64,000 nucleotides of DNA from Variovorax sp. J22P240. Its GTDB lineage: Bacteria; Pseudomonadota; Gammaproteobacteria; Burkholderiales; Burkholderiaceae_C. Positions 21,245-30,595 of the stretch are shown here, piece by piece (position 1 is the stretch's first letter; every line of letters starts with the position of its first letter). The translations under genes were made by a program, and so were the position numbers. Location: NCBI RefSeq assembly GCF_030316855.1, contig NZ_JASZYR010000016.1:58991-122990 (forward strand), read 5' to 3'. Below the pieces are notes generated by a model. That model saw only the letters and a list, made by a program, of their open reading frames with translations, was not told the DNA's origin and did not search any database.

Positions 21245-21280
21245 CGAAAAAGTCCTGCTACCGGGGAGATAGCAGGACTT
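21245..21280 (-). terminator. Rho-independent terminator after tRNA-Thr
   Basis: AGTCCTGCTA (21251-21260) pairs with TAGCAGGACT (21270-21279) around a 9-nt loop. On the minus strand it is followed by a run of T, and it begins 12 nt past the 3' end of the tRNA. Confidence 0.85.
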
Positions 21281-21291
21281 CTTGCTTCGAT

Positions 21292-21367
21292 TGGTGCCGG
21301 AGAGATGAATCGAACACCCGACCTTCTCATTACGAATGAGCTGCTCTACCGACTGAGCTACACCGGC
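21292..21367 (-). tRNA. tRNA-Thr (anticodon CGT)
   Basis: The minus-strand 76-nt sequence begins GCCGGTGTAGCTCAGTCGGT, has a CTCAT/ATGAG anticodon stem with loop TTCGTAA (anticodon CGT), a TTCGATT T-loop and an encoded CCA end. The acceptor arm pairs GCCGGTG with the 3' side. It lies just upstream of a strong terminator. Confidence 0.96.
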
Positions 21368-21378
21368 TAAGCCTTCGA

Positions 21379-22389
21379 TTATAGCGGGTCGTGATAGCGA
21401 GTCAGTCGCTCGACCTCATTTTTTGATCCCAACACAACGGCCACGCGTTCGTGGAGCTTCGACGGCTCCAGGTCGAGGATGCGCTTCTTGCCGTTGGTGG
21501 AGGCGCCGCCCGCCTGTTCGACGATCCAGCTCATGGGGTTGGCCTCGTACATCAGGCGAAGCTTGCCGGCCTTTTCGGGCTCGCGCTTGTCCCAGGGGTA
21601 CATGAAGACGCCGCCGCGCATCAGGATCCGGTGCACGTCGGCCACCATGCTGGCGATCCAGCGCATGTTGAAGTCCTTGCCGCGAGGGCCTTCCTTGCCG
21701 GCCAGGCATTCGTCGATGTAGCGCTTCACCGGGGCGTCCCAGTGGCGCATGTTGCTCATGTTGATCGCGAATTCTCTGGTGTCGGCAGGGATCTGGATGT
21801 CTTCTTGCGTCAGCGTGAAGGAGCCCTGTTCGCGGTCGAGCGTGAACATCGCGACCCCGTTGCCGACGGTCAGCACGAGCGTGGTCTGCGGGCCGTAGAT
21901 GCAGTAGCCGGCCGCCACTTGCTTGCTGCCGGCCTGCAGGAAATCGGCTTCCTGCACGCCGGGCGTGTCGTCGGGCTTCTTGAGCACGCTGAAGATGGTG
22001 CCGATGCTGACGTTCACGTCGATGTTGCTCGAGCCGTCGAGGGGATCGAACAGCAGCAGGTATTCGCCTTGAGGATAGCGGTTGGGAACGACGTAGATGC
22101 TGTCCATCTCCTCGCTCGCCATCGCGGCGAGGTGGCCGCCCCATTCGTTGGCTTCGATCAGCACCTCGTTGGCGATGATGTCGAGCTTCTTCTGGATTTC
22201 GCCCTGCACGTTCTCGCTCTCGGCGGTGCCGAGCACGCCGCCGAGCGCTCCCTTGTTGACGGCCTGACTGATGCTCTTGCAGGCGCGAGCCACCACTTCG
22301 AGCAGCAGCCGCAGCTGGCCGGGGATGAGGCCGTCGGCGCGTTGCTGTTCGACGAGGTAGCGGGTGAGTGAAATCTTCTGTTGAGCCAT
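21379..22389 (-). CDS. fbp: Fructose-1,6-bisphosphatase class I
   Basis: A 336-residue enzyme that dephosphorylates fructose 1,6-bisphosphate in gluconeogenesis. The metal-binding motif LLLFDPLDGSSNIDVN is clear, as are MASEEMD (Glu-Glu metal ligands) and the sugar-phosphate-binding region KLRLMYEANPMSWIVEQAGG. The Met at 22389 begins MAQQKISLTRYLVEQQ, the normal family N-terminus. The open frame extends far upstream but there it is antisense or shadow sequence inside pepN. It is the last gene of a minus-strand run with pepN. Confidence 0.96.
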   Translation of the reverse strand: MAQQKISLTRYLVEQQRADGLIPGQLRLLLEVVARACKSISQAVNKGALGGVLGTAESENVQGEIQKKLDIIANEVLIEANEWGGHLAAMASEEMDSIYVVPNRYPQGEYLLLFDPLDGSSNIDVNVSIGTIFSVLKKPDDTPGVQEADFLQAGSKQVAAGYCIYGPQTTLVLTVGNGVAMFTLDREQGSFTLTQEDIQIPADTREFAINMSNMRHWDAPVKRYIDECLAGKEGPRGKDFNMRWIASMVADVHRILMRGGVFMYPWDKREPEKAGKLRLMYEANPMSWIVEQAGGASTNGKKRILDLEPSKLHERVAVVLGSKNEVERLTRYHDPL

Positions 22390-22412
22390 GTGGTTGGAAT
22401 TCCTTGATGGGG

Positions 22413-25106
22413 TCAGGCCGTCAGCGCGCGGGTGACGACCTCGTGCGTGTCCTTGCTGAGGTCCGGGCGAGCGGCGACGCGGGCGATGGCCTCGCGGGCG
22501 GCGCTGCGATAGGGTTCCGCCAGCTTGCTCCAGCGGTCGAGAGCACGGGCGAGGCGTGCCGCAACCTGCGGATTGATCGCGTCGAGTTCGATCACGCGGT
22601 CGCTCCAGAACACGTAGCCGGCCGCATCGGGGCGGTGCAGTGCGCCAGGGTTGGCGCTGCAGTAACTGAAGATCACGCTGCGTGCGCGGTTCGGGTTCTT
22701 GATGGAGAAATCCGGGTGCTTCATCAACTGCTTTACCAGCGGCAGGATGTCGCCGCCGCGGTCGGGTGCGCCGGCCTGCAGCGAGAACCACTTGTCGATC
22801 ACGAGTGCTTCGTTCTTGAAGATCTCGTGGAAGCGCGCGAGCGCCTGCGCCGCCAATGCGTGGCCGGAGGAGACCAGTGCGTTGAGGGCGTTGAAGCGAT
22901 CGGTCATGTTGCCCGCATCCTTGAAGCGCTGCAGCGTCCTGCCCGGCCAGACCGCGTCGCCCGTGGCGCGCGCGCCAAGGCACAGGTGGGTCAGCGCAAT
23001 GGCGGCCAGCGCGCGACGGCCCGAAGACACGGGGTCAGGCGCGTACGCGCCGGTGTCGTGGTTCTGCTCGTACACGTGCTCCCAGTCGGCGAAGAGGGCG
23101 GTGGCGAGTTGCGCGCGCATGGCTTCGCGTACGGCGTGCACGCGCTGCGGATCGACCACTTCCAGTTGCTCGGCGATGTACGTTTCCGAAGGGAGCGTGA
23201 GTACGAGTTCCTTGAACGCGGCATCGAGCGTCGGATGGCGCAGCACGCCGCGCATCGCATCGACGAAGGCATCGTTCAGCGGCAGCTCGTGGGTGCCGGC
23301 CGGTGGCGTCGCAATGGCGCGCACCGCGGCGCGCAGCGCAAGGCGTTGGCTTGCTTCCCAGCGATTGAACGGATCGGGGTCGCTGGCCAGCAGCGTGAGC
23401 AACTGGGCGTCGGTGTACTCGTAGTCGAGGATCACCGGCGCGCTGAAGCCGCGCAGGATCGACGGCACGGGCTCGGCGTCGATGTTGACGAACGTGACCT
23501 GTTCGCCTGCGCGCGTCAGCACGAGGGTCCGGGTGCCTTCGACGGCGTTCGGTTCGCCTTCGAGTTGCAACGGCAGTTCGCGTCCGTCAGCGCCCAGCAG
23601 GCCGATGTTGACCGGGATCACGAACGGATCCTTAGACGGCTGGCCCGGTGTGGGCTGGCAGCTTTGCACGAAGCTCAGTGTGTAGCTGCGCGCGGAGGCG
23701 TCGTACACGCCGTGCGCGGCGAGACGCGGAGTGCCCGCCTGGCTGTACCAGCGCTTGAACTGGGGCAGCAGGCGCGCGAGGTCCGATTCGGGATTGGCGT
23801 CGGCAATCGCCTGCGCAAAGTCGTCGCAGGTCACGGCCTGCCCGTCGTGGCGCTCGAAGTACAGCGTGATGCCGCGCTCGAAGCCCTTGCGGCCGACCAG
23901 CGTCTGCATCATGCGAACGACCTCCGCACCCTTCTCGTAGATCGTGACGGTGTAGAAGTTGCTGATCTCGATGTAGCTGTCGGGCCGCACCGGATGGGCC
24001 ATGGGGCCCGCGTCTTCGGGGAACTGCGCGGTGCGCAGCACGCGCACGTCCTCGATGCGCTTGACGGCGCGTGCCGAGGCGTCGGCGCACAGGTCCTGGC
24101 TGAACTCCTGGTCGCGGAAGACGGTGAGACCTTCCTTGAGCGAGAGCTGGAACCAGTCGCGGCAGGTCACGCGGTCGCCGCTCCAGTTGTGGAAGTACTC
24201 GTGGCCGACCACGCTTTCGATGTTGCTGTAGTCGGCGTCGGTAGCGGTGGCCTGGTTGGCAAGAACGTACTTCGTGTTGAAGATGTTCAGGCCCTTGTTT
24301 TCCATCGCGCCCATGTTGAAGTCGCTGGTCGCGACGATCATGAAGCGGTCGAGGTCCAGCGGCAGGCCGAAGCGGGCTTCGTCCCACATCACCGAGTTGA
24401 TCAGCGAGTTCATCGCATGCTCGGTCTTGTCGAGGTCGCCGGCGCGCACGTAGACCTGCAGCAGGTGCTCCTTGCCATTGCGCGCCTTGATGCGTTGCTC
24501 GCGCGCGACCAGCTTGCCGGCGACGAGCGCGAACAGGTAGCTCGGCTTGCGGAAGGGGTCGACCCACTTCGCGAAGTGGCGGCCTTCGGGCAGGTCGCCC
24601 TGCTCGACGAGGTTGCCGTTGGAGAGCAGCACCGGGTACGCGGCCTTGGCCGCGCGCAGCGTGACGGTGTAGCTCGCCATCACGTCCGGACGGTCGAGGA
24701 AATAGGTGATGCGGCGGAAGCCTTCGGCCTCGCACTGCGTGAAGAAGGTGTCCTCGCTCACGAACAGGCCCATGAGCTTGGTGTTCTTCACCGGGCAGCA
24801 GGTGGTGAAGATCTCCAGCTCGAAGGCATCGGGAAGGTTGTCGATCACGAGCTGGTCGACATCCATGCGGAAGGACGCGCCCTGGCCGTCGACCAGCACG
24901 CGTGCCAGGTTCAGCTCGTCGCCGTCGAGGCGCAGGGGCTCGGGCGCCACGTCGGTATTGCGACGCAGGCGCATGCGATTGAGCACGCGGGTCTTGGCGG
25001 GGTCGAGGTCGAAGGTGAGGTCGACGGTGTCGATCCAGTAGGCAGGCGCGCTGTAGTCCTCGCGACGGATCGCGATCGGTTGGCCTTGGGCATCACGCAA
25101 CAGCAT
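22413..25106 (-). CDS. pepN: PepN, membrane alanyl aminopeptidase (M1 family)
   Basis: An 897-residue zinc aminopeptidase of the E. coli PepN type. The exopeptidase motif MGAMENKGLNIF and the zinc motif HEYFHNW, with the downstream Glu ligand, are visible in the first half. The second half is the helical C-terminal domain. It removes N-terminal residues from peptides in the cytoplasm. Its start overlaps the end of the HAD gene by 14 bp. Length matches the family (about 870-900). Confidence 0.96.
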   Translation of the reverse strand: MLLRDAQGQPIAIRREDYSAPAYWIDTVDLTFDLDPAKTRVLNRMRLRRNTDVAPEPLRLDGDELNLARVLVDGQGASFRMDVDQLVIDNLPDAFELEIFTTCCPVKNTKLMGLFVSEDTFFTQCEAEGFRRITYFLDRPDVMASYTVTLRAAKAAYPVLLSNGNLVEQGDLPEGRHFAKWVDPFRKPSYLFALVAGKLVAREQRIKARNGKEHLLQVYVRAGDLDKTEHAMNSLINSVMWDEARFGLPLDLDRFMIVATSDFNMGAMENKGLNIFNTKYVLANQATATDADYSNIESVVGHEYFHNWSGDRVTCRDWFQLSLKEGLTVFRDQEFSQDLCADASARAVKRIEDVRVLRTAQFPEDAGPMAHPVRPDSYIEISNFYTVTIYEKGAEVVRMMQTLVGRKGFERGITLYFERHDGQAVTCDDFAQAIADANPESDLARLLPQFKRWYSQAGTPRLAAHGVYDASARSYTLSFVQSCQPTPGQPSKDPFVIPVNIGLLGADGRELPLQLEGEPNAVEGTRTLVLTRAGEQVTFVNIDAEPVPSILRGFSAPVILDYEYTDAQLLTLLASDPDPFNRWEASQRLALRAAVRAIATPPAGTHELPLNDAFVDAMRGVLRHPTLDAAFKELVLTLPSETYIAEQLEVVDPQRVHAVREAMRAQLATALFADWEHVYEQNHDTGAYAPDPVSSGRRALAAIALTHLCLGARATGDAVWPGRTLQRFKDAGNMTDRFNALNALVSSGHALAAQALARFHEIFKNEALVIDKWFSLQAGAPDRGGDILPLVKQLMKHPDFSIKNPNRARSVIFSYCSANPGALHRPDAAGYVFWSDRVIELDAINPQVAARLARALDRWSKLAEPYRSAAREAIARVAARPDLSKDTHEVVTRALTA

Positions 25107-25779
25107 CGAGTGTCTCCAGAAAGTTTGAGTTGGCTAGTTCGTTGTAGTCACGCACGGCCGCAATCACGTGCGGCCCTGCGAGTTCGGAGGCGCTGTGGGT
25201 GGTGCATACCGCGACCGCGAGCATGCCGCCGCGGCGCGCGGCCTCGATGCCGAAGGGCGCGTCTTCGAAGACGACGCAGCGCGAAGGCGCCGCGCCGATG
25301 CGGCGGGCGGCTTCGAGAAAGATGGCGGGTTGCGGCTTGCCTGGAAGGCCTTCGTCGCCGCCGACGATGGCGAGCGGGGCAGGCGTCATGCACAGGTTCG
25401 ACATCGTGAACGCGATGTTGTGCTTGTCGCCCGCCGTGCCGACCGCGATCTTGAGGCCGCGCGCGACGGCGCTGCTGGCAAAGGCGCGAAATCCTGCGAC
25501 CTCGCGGAACTCGGCGCCGAAGAGCTCGCGGTAGATGGATTCCTTCTGGTGCGTGATCTCGGCGCTTTCGGCGTGCGTGACCTCGCGGCCCATCAGCTCG
25601 CACGCGCATTCGAATGCCGTGCGCCCGGTGGTGCGGCGCATGAAATGCGGCACGTCGATGTCGAGGCCGTTGCGGCGCCCGTACTCGACCCATGCCTTGG
25701 CATGCCAGGGCATGGAGTCGACCATGGTGCCGTCCATGTCGAAGATCAGTGCTTCCACCTTGTGCGTCGCGCCTTGCAT
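25093..25779 (-). CDS. HAD-superfamily phosphatase, beta-phosphoglucomutase/GPP-like
   Basis: A 228-residue haloacid dehalogenase-fold hydrolase. Motif I is IFDMDGTMVDS (nucleophile Asp), motif II is the VGTAGDKHN region, motif III has Lys in GLPGKPQPAIF, and motif IV is VVFEDAPFGIEAA. A helical cap lies between motifs I and II (about residues 20-90), the subclass of beta-phosphoglucomutase and sugar-phosphate phosphatases. The ATG at 25779 overlaps the prfB stop (TGATG), so it is translationally coupled to RF2. The substrate is unknown. Confidence 0.87.
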   Translation of the reverse strand: MQGATHKVEALIFDMDGTMVDSMPWHAKAWVEYGRRNGLDIDVPHFMRRTTGRTAFECACELMGREVTHAESAEITHQKESIYRELFGAEFREVAGFRAFASSAVARGLKIAVGTAGDKHNIAFTMSNLCMTPAPLAIVGGDEGLPGKPQPAIFLEAARRIGAAPSRCVVFEDAPFGIEAARRGGMLAVAVCTTHSASELAGPHVIAAVRDYNELANSNFLETLDAVA

Positions 25780-26883
25780 CAGACCCCTTGTTTCAAAGAG
25801 GCTTCGATGAAGGCGTCCAGATCGCCGTCGAGCACCTTTTGCGTGGCCGAGATTTCGACGTTGGTCCGCAGGTCCTTGATGCGGCTGTTGTCCAGCACGT
25901 AACTTCGGATCTGGTGGCCCCAGCCCACGTCGGTCTTGCTGTCCTCGAGCTTCTGCTGCTCTTCCTGGCGCTTGCGCATCTCGTGGTCGTAGAGGCGCGA
26001 GCGCAGGCGCTTCCAGGCGACGTCGCGGTTGCTGTGCTGGCTGCGGCCGTCCTGGCACTGCACCACGATGCCGGTCGGTATGTGCGTGAGCCGGACGGCC
26101 GAGTCGGTCTTGTTGATGTGCTGGCCGCCGGCGCCGCTGGCGCGGAAGGTGTCGGTGCGCACATCGGAAGGGTTGATCTCGATCTCGATCGAGTCGTCGA
26201 TTTCCGGGTAGACGAAGATGCTCGCGAAGCTGGTGTGGCGTCCGCCCGAGGAGTCGAAGGGCGACTTGCGCACGAGCCGGTGCACGCCGGTCTCGGTGCG
26301 CAGCAGGCCGAAGGCGTAGTCGCCCTCGACCTTGATGGTCGCGCCCTTGATGCCGGCGGTGTCGCCCGGCGTCTCGTCCTCGATCTGCGTCTTGAAGCCC
26401 TTGCGCTCGGCGTACTTCAGGTACTGGCGCAGCAGCATGCTGGCCCAGTCGCAGGCTTCGGTGCCGCCGGCGCCGGCCTGGATGTCGACGAAGGCGTTCA
26501 GCGGATCGGCCGGGTTGTTGAACATCCGGCGGAATTCGAGCTGCTTGATGTCGGCTTCGAGCTTGGAGGCGTCATCGGCGATGGACTGCAGGCCGTCCAT
26601 GTCGCCTTCTTCCTTCGACATCTCGAACAGTTCGGTGTTGTCCGAAAGCCCGCTGGTGAGCCGGTCGAGCGTGACGACCACGTCGTCGAGCGACTTCTTT
26701 TCGCGGCCCAGTTCCTGGGCCTTCTTCGGGTCGTTCCAGACGTTGGGATCTTCGAGCGATGCGTTGACCGTCCTCAGACGTTCGGCTTTGGCATCGTAGT
26801 CAAAGATACCTCCGTAAATCGGCGGTCCGGGCGCTCAGGTCTGCGAGGGTTGCGCCGATTTGGTTGATTTGCTCTGCATCCAT
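25779..26883 (-). CDS. prfB: Peptide chain release factor 2, with programmed +1 frameshift
   Basis: RF2 reads UGA and UAA stop codons. The gene needs a +1 frameshift. Codons 1-27 run from ATG at 26883 (MDAEQINQIGATLADLS at the N-terminus) to CTT, followed by an in-frame TGA at 26802-26800. Skipping one base continues with GAC TAC GAT and gives 340 more residues, 367 in total. Motifs in the second frame include DIQAGAGGTEACDWASML, the SPF tripeptide that reads the stop codon (VRKSPFDSSGGRHTS) and GAGGQHINKTDSAVRL with the catalytic GGQ. The coding sequence is join(26803..26883, 25779..26801) on the minus strand. Confidence 0.97.
26799..26811 (-). promoter_or_regulatory. prfB programmed frameshift site
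   Basis: On the minus strand AGGTATCTTTGAC holds the internal Shine-Dalgarno-like AGG, the slippery CTT and the TGA followed by C. This is the conserved RF2 autoregulatory signal: low RF2 lets the ribosome pause at UGA and shift +1. Confidence 0.95.
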
Positions 26884-26975
26884 GGGGTGTCCTGACGGTG
26901 TTCGGGGAAAACCGTGCATTTTCTCATGCCGGGCAATGCCCGGTCCGATGGGGGCGGAGCCGGCGGAAGGGCCTT

Positions 26976-27893
26976 TCAACTCGCGAAGAAACTCTCGATC
27001 AGCGACGCCACGCGCGCGGGCTGGTCGTGGTGCAGCATGTGACCGGCATCCTCGACACGGGCGATGCGGGCGTCGGGCACCTTCTTGAGGCGCTCGTGGT
27101 ACTCGGCCAGGGTGTAGCGGCCTTTCCACCATTGGCCGAGGCTGTCGTCCGATGCTTCCACCGCCAGAACTGGCGCAGCGATGGCGGCGTACAGCGCCAG
27201 CATCTCGTCGCAGCGGAAGATGTGAGCGTTGATGATCTTGTGCGCCGGATCTCCCAGGATTTCCCACCGGTCGCCGCCGTCCGCGTGCGGCCGCGGGGCG
27301 GACCAGTGGGCGGCGAGCCAGTCGGCCCTGTCCTGGGAGAGGCGCGGATTCGTCTTCATGAGACGCCGCGCGACGCCGTCGACCGCGGAATAGCTCGCCA
27401 GCGCCTTCTCGCCCCGATGCAGGCACTTCTGTTCGTCGATCCATTTGGCGTAGCGCGCGGGCGCCTGGTCGGGCTCGAAGGTGGGCATTCCGAAGCCTTC
27501 GAGGTTGACCAGCCGGCGAATTCGCTGCGGGCGGACGCCTGAATATTGCATGGCGACATTGCCCCCCATGCTGTGGCCGACGAGGTCGACGGCGGTGTCG
27601 CCCGCATAGTGGTCCAGCAGCCAGTCGAGGTCGGCCAGGTAATCCGGCATCCAGTAGTTGTCGACGTTGCCGCCGGCCGTGAGGCCGAAGCCGCGCCAGT
27701 CGGGCGCCAGGACCCAACGCGATTCGGCCAGCGCGTCGACCACGAACTGCCAGGAGGCAGCAACGTCCATCCAGCCATGCAGCAGGACCAGCGGCGGCCG
27801 AGCGGGCGCGGGCTCGCCCCACGTGCGCACGTGGTAGCTCAGATTGCGGACGGGAACGAATTCGCTGCGCGAAATGCGGAGGGCTTGGTACAT
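26976..27893 (-). CDS. Alpha/beta-hydrolase family protein
   Basis: A 305-residue alpha/beta hydrolase. The oxyanion strand PLVLLHGWMDVAASW, the nucleophile elbow VGHSMGGNVAM (Ser), an acidic residue in LAVEASDD and a C-terminal catalytic His in DAGHMLHHDQP complete the triad. It resembles serine esterases and epoxide-hydrolase-like enzymes of unknown substrate. No signal peptide is visible, so it is probably cytoplasmic. It is divergent from the aldo/keto reductase gene with about 90 bp between them. Confidence 0.88.
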   Translation of the reverse strand: MYQALRISRSEFVPVRNLSYHVRTWGEPAPARPPLVLLHGWMDVAASWQFVVDALAESRWVLAPDWRGFGLTAGGNVDNYWMPDYLADLDWLLDHYAGDTAVDLVGHSMGGNVAMQYSGVRPQRIRRLVNLEGFGMPTFEPDQAPARYAKWIDEQKCLHRGEKALASYSAVDGVARRLMKTNPRLSQDRADWLAAHWSAPRPHADGGDRWEILGDPAHKIINAHIFRCDEMLALYAAIAAPVLAVEASDDSLGQWWKGRYTLAEYHERLKKVPDARIARVEDAGHMLHHDQPARVASLIESFFAS

Positions 27894-27983
27894 CGGTGTC
27901 GATGATAGGGATGCGGCCGCGGCCGCGCAGTCAGGTGCATGACACGGCAACGCGTCTGCGCGCCAGCAGGTAGCATTTCGCCC

Positions 27984-29045
27984 ATGCAAAAAATCCAACT
28001 CGGTCAGAGCGACCTCCACGTGACGCCGATCTGCCTCGGCACCATGACCTTCGGTGAGCAGGTCAACGAACCCACCGCCCACGCCATCCTCGATCGCGCA
28101 CTCGAACGGGGCGTCGACTTCATCGACACGGCCGAGATGTATGCAGTGCCGGCCCGCAAGGAAACCTTCGGCGCCACCGAAACCATCATCGGCAACTGGT
28201 TTGCCAAGAACCCGGGCATGCGCCGGAAGATCGTGCTGGCGACCAAGGTGGCCGGGCCGTCGCGAGGCATGCCGTGGGTGCGCGAAGGCGGCGGCATGAC
28301 GGCTGCCGACATCGCCGCCTCGTGCGAGGCCAGCCTGAAGCGCCTGAAGACGGACGTGATCGACCTCTACCAGATCCATTGGCCGGAACGCAATGTGCCG
28401 GCCTTCGGCGCGATCTATTACGACCCGACCAAGGAACGGTCGGAGACATCCATTCATGAGCAGCTCGAAGCGCTTGGCAAGCTGGTGCAGGCCGGCAAGG
28501 TCCGCGCAATCGGCCTGTCCAACGAGACGCCGTACGGCGTGCATGAATTCGTGCGCCTCGCCGAGCAGCATGGCCTGCCGCGCGTGGCGACCGTGCAGAA
28601 CGTCTACTGCCTGATCAGCCGCGCTCTCGAAAACGGCCTGGACGAGACGATGCATCGTCTGGGCGTCTCGCTGCTGGCCTATTCGCCGCTGGCCTTCGGC
28701 CTCCTGACCGGCAAGTACGACCAGAGCGGCGTCGAAGGCCCCGAAGCGCCCAAGGGCGCGCGCATTTCCAGCTACGAGTCGGTGCGCAAGCAGCGCTGGG
28801 GCCGGCCCGACGCGCTCGCCGCCGCGCGTCGCTACAACGCCCTGGCGAAGGATCACGGCCTCACGCCGGCCCAGCTGGCGCTGGCGTTCTGCTACACCAA
28901 ATGGCAGGTGGCGAGCACCATCATCGGCGTGACCTCCGTGGCGCAGCTCGACGAAGACCTGGACGCCTGGGGCACCCGGCTGTCGGCTGAACTTCTGGCG
29001 GAGATCGACAAGATCCGCTGGGAACTGCGCGACCCAGCCGCTTGA
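27984..29045 (+). CDS. Aldo/keto reductase, Tas-like
   Basis: A 353-residue NADPH-dependent oxidoreductase with a TIM-barrel fold. The catalytic Asp/Tyr pair is in FIDTAEMYAVPA, the Lys in LATKVAG and the His in YQIHWPERNVP. The longer loop (ETIIGNWFAKNPG region) and length match the E. coli Tas subfamily. The coenzyme-binding region IIGVTSVAQLDEDLDA is near the C-terminus. Start ATG at 27984. The substrate is not predictable. Confidence 0.9.
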   Translation: MQKIQLGQSDLHVTPICLGTMTFGEQVNEPTAHAILDRALERGVDFIDTAEMYAVPARKETFGATETIIGNWFAKNPGMRRKIVLATKVAGPSRGMPWVREGGGMTAADIAASCEASLKRLKTDVIDLYQIHWPERNVPAFGAIYYDPTKERSETSIHEQLEALGKLVQAGKVRAIGLSNETPYGVHEFVRLAEQHGLPRVATVQNVYCLISRALENGLDETMHRLGVSLLAYSPLAFGLLTGKYDQSGVEGPEAPKGARISSYESVRKQRWGRPDALAAARRYNALAKDHGLTPAQLALAFCYTKWQVASTIIGVTSVAQLDEDLDAWGTRLSAELLAEIDKIRWELRDPAA

Positions 29046-29055
29046 CCGTTGCGCC

Positions 29056-29547
29056 GTGAGCAAGAAGACGCACGTCTCCGAAACGCCCGCAACGCAGTTG
29101 TTGCGGGCGAACGGGGTCGCGTTCACCGAGCATCCGTACGAGTACCTCGAGCACGGCGGTGCGCAACACAGCGCCGAAGTGCTAGGCCTCGACCCGTTCA
29201 CGGTGGTCAAGACGCTGGTGATGCAGGACCAGGACGCCAAGCCGCTCATGGTCCTCATGCACGGCAACCGCTCGGTATCGACCAAGAACCTGGCGCGGCA
29301 GATCGGCGCCAAGTCGGTCGAGCCCTGCAAGCCCGAAGTCGCCAACCGGCACAGCGGCTATCTCGTCGGCGGTACGTCGCCTTTCGGGACGCGGCGCGAG
29401 ATGCCGGTGTACATCGAGTCGTCCATCCTCGAATTGCCGAAGATCGCGATCAACGGCGGGCGACGCGGCTATCTCGTTGGCATCGACCCGCAGGTCTGCG
29501 TCAAGCTGCTCGGCGCCAAGACCGTGCAGTGCGCGCTGGCAGAATAG
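29056..29547 (+). CDS. ybaK: YbaK/ProX-type aminoacyl-tRNA deacylase
   Basis: A 163-residue single-domain editing protein. YbaK hydrolyses Cys-tRNA(Pro) made in error by prolyl-tRNA synthetase. The conserved Lys lies in FTVVKTLVMQ, and the G/S-rich loop is GYLVGGTSPFGTRREMPVYIE. The GTG at 29056 starts MSKKTHVSETPATQLL, typical for the family. It follows the aldo/keto reductase by 10 bp and precedes plsY. Confidence 0.92.
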   Translation: MSKKTHVSETPATQLLRANGVAFTEHPYEYLEHGGAQHSAEVLGLDPFTVVKTLVMQDQDAKPLMVLMHGNRSVSTKNLARQIGAKSVEPCKPEVANRHSGYLVGGTSPFGTRREMPVYIESSILELPKIAINGGRRGYLVGIDPQVCVKLLGAKTVQCALAE

Positions 29548-29598
29548 CCGGCTGCCTCGGCCGAGGCGTGCCGCCGGGTTTGCCGGCCCGGAGACACT

Positions 29599-30228
29599 GT
29601 GAGTTCCTATCTTCCCTCGCTGATCGCGATCGTCCTGTCCTACCTCTTGGGTTCGCTGTCCTTTGCGGTGATCGTCAGCAAAGTCCTCGGCATGGCCGAC
29701 CCCCGCAGCTATGGCAGCAAGAACCCGGGCGCCACCAATGTGCTGCGATCGGGCAACAAGGGCGCTGCGCTGGCGACGCTGCTGCTCGACGCACTCAAGG
29801 GCTGGGTGCCGGTGTTCGCGATCCAGCATTTTGGCCAAGGCTTCGGCATGGGACACGGCACCGCGGCGGTGGCCGGTCTCGCGGCGTTTCTCGGGCACCT
29901 CTACCCGGTGTTCTTCGGCTTCCAGGGAGGCAAGGGTGTCGCGACCGCGGCCGGTGCGCTGTTCGGCATCGACTGGCTGCTGGGCCTGGCGACCGGCAGC
30001 ACCTGGCTGATCATCGCCGTCTTCTTCCGGTATTCGTCGCTGGCCTCCATCGTGGCGGCCTTCTTTGCTCCAGCCTACTATCTCATCGGCGGCGAGATCG
30101 CCTGGCCGCTGGATCTCACGGTGCTGCTGGCGCTGGTGTCGATCAGCCTGCTGCTGATCTGGCGGCATCGCGAAAACATCCGCCGGCTCGGTGCCGGCAC
30201 CGAGTCGAAGCTCGGCTCGAAAAAATAG
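29599..30228 (+). CDS. plsY: PlsY, acyl-phosphate:glycerol-3-phosphate acyltransferase
   Basis: A 209-residue inner-membrane enzyme that makes lysophosphatidic acid, the first step of phospholipid synthesis. The three PlsY motifs are visible: GSLSFAVIVSKV with GSKNPGATNVLR, GHLYPVFFGFQGGKGVATAAG, and the C-terminal RHRENIRRLGAGTESKLG. There are about five membrane segments. The start is a GTG after GGAGACACT. Confidence 0.95.
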   Translation: MSSYLPSLIAIVLSYLLGSLSFAVIVSKVLGMADPRSYGSKNPGATNVLRSGNKGAALATLLLDALKGWVPVFAIQHFGQGFGMGHGTAAVAGLAAFLGHLYPVFFGFQGGKGVATAAGALFGIDWLLGLATGSTWLIIAVFFRYSSLASIVAAFFAPAYYLIGGEIAWPLDLTVLLALVSISLLLIWRHRENIRRLGAGTESKLGSKK

Positions 30229-30237
30229 GAACACCTC

Positions 30238-30591
30238 ATGGCATCCATCCAACGCTTCCACGTCGGCCCGCGCCTCAGCGAGACGGCAGTGCACAACGGC
30301 ACGATCTACCTTGCCGGACAGGTGCCCGACGACACCTCGCAGGACATCCGCGGCCAGACTGCGCAGGTGCTCGCGATGATCGATCGCCTTCTCGCGGAGG
30401 TGGGCAGCAACAAGTCTCGCATCCTGATGACGCAGATCTTCCTCGCCGACATCTCCGAGATCGTCGCGATGAACGAGGTGTGGGATGCGTGGATTCCCGC
30501 CGGCAACACGCCGCCGCGCGCGACGGTGCAGGCCGCCATGGCCAACCCGGCCTACAAGATTGAGATCGTGGTGACCGCTGCGGCGGCCTGA
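30238..30591 (+). CDS. RidA/YjgF-family protein
   Basis: A 117-residue member of the Rid family, whose archetype deaminates reactive enamine/imine intermediates. The core strand GTIYLAGQVPDD, the TQIFLADISEI segment and the conserved C-terminal RATVQAAMANPAYKIEIVV region (Arg binds the substrate carboxylate) are present. RBS AGGAACACC precedes ATG 30238. It sits 9 bp after plsY. Confidence 0.93.
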   Translation: MASIQRFHVGPRLSETAVHNGTIYLAGQVPDDTSQDIRGQTAQVLAMIDRLLAEVGSNKSRILMTQIFLADISEIVAMNEVWDAWIPAGNTPPRATVQAAMANPAYKIEIVVTAAAA

Positions 30592-30595
30592 GTCG

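Noticed and set aside
22368..25409. Open frame of 1013 codons on + over pepN
   Set aside because: It is antisense to the well-supported pepN and fbp-side sequence, has biased His/Val/Arg composition and no domains. Such frames are common in GC-rich DNA.
26800..26802. In-frame TGA in prfB as a sign of a pseudogene
   Set aside because: It is the conserved programmed frameshift; downstream and upstream parts are intact.
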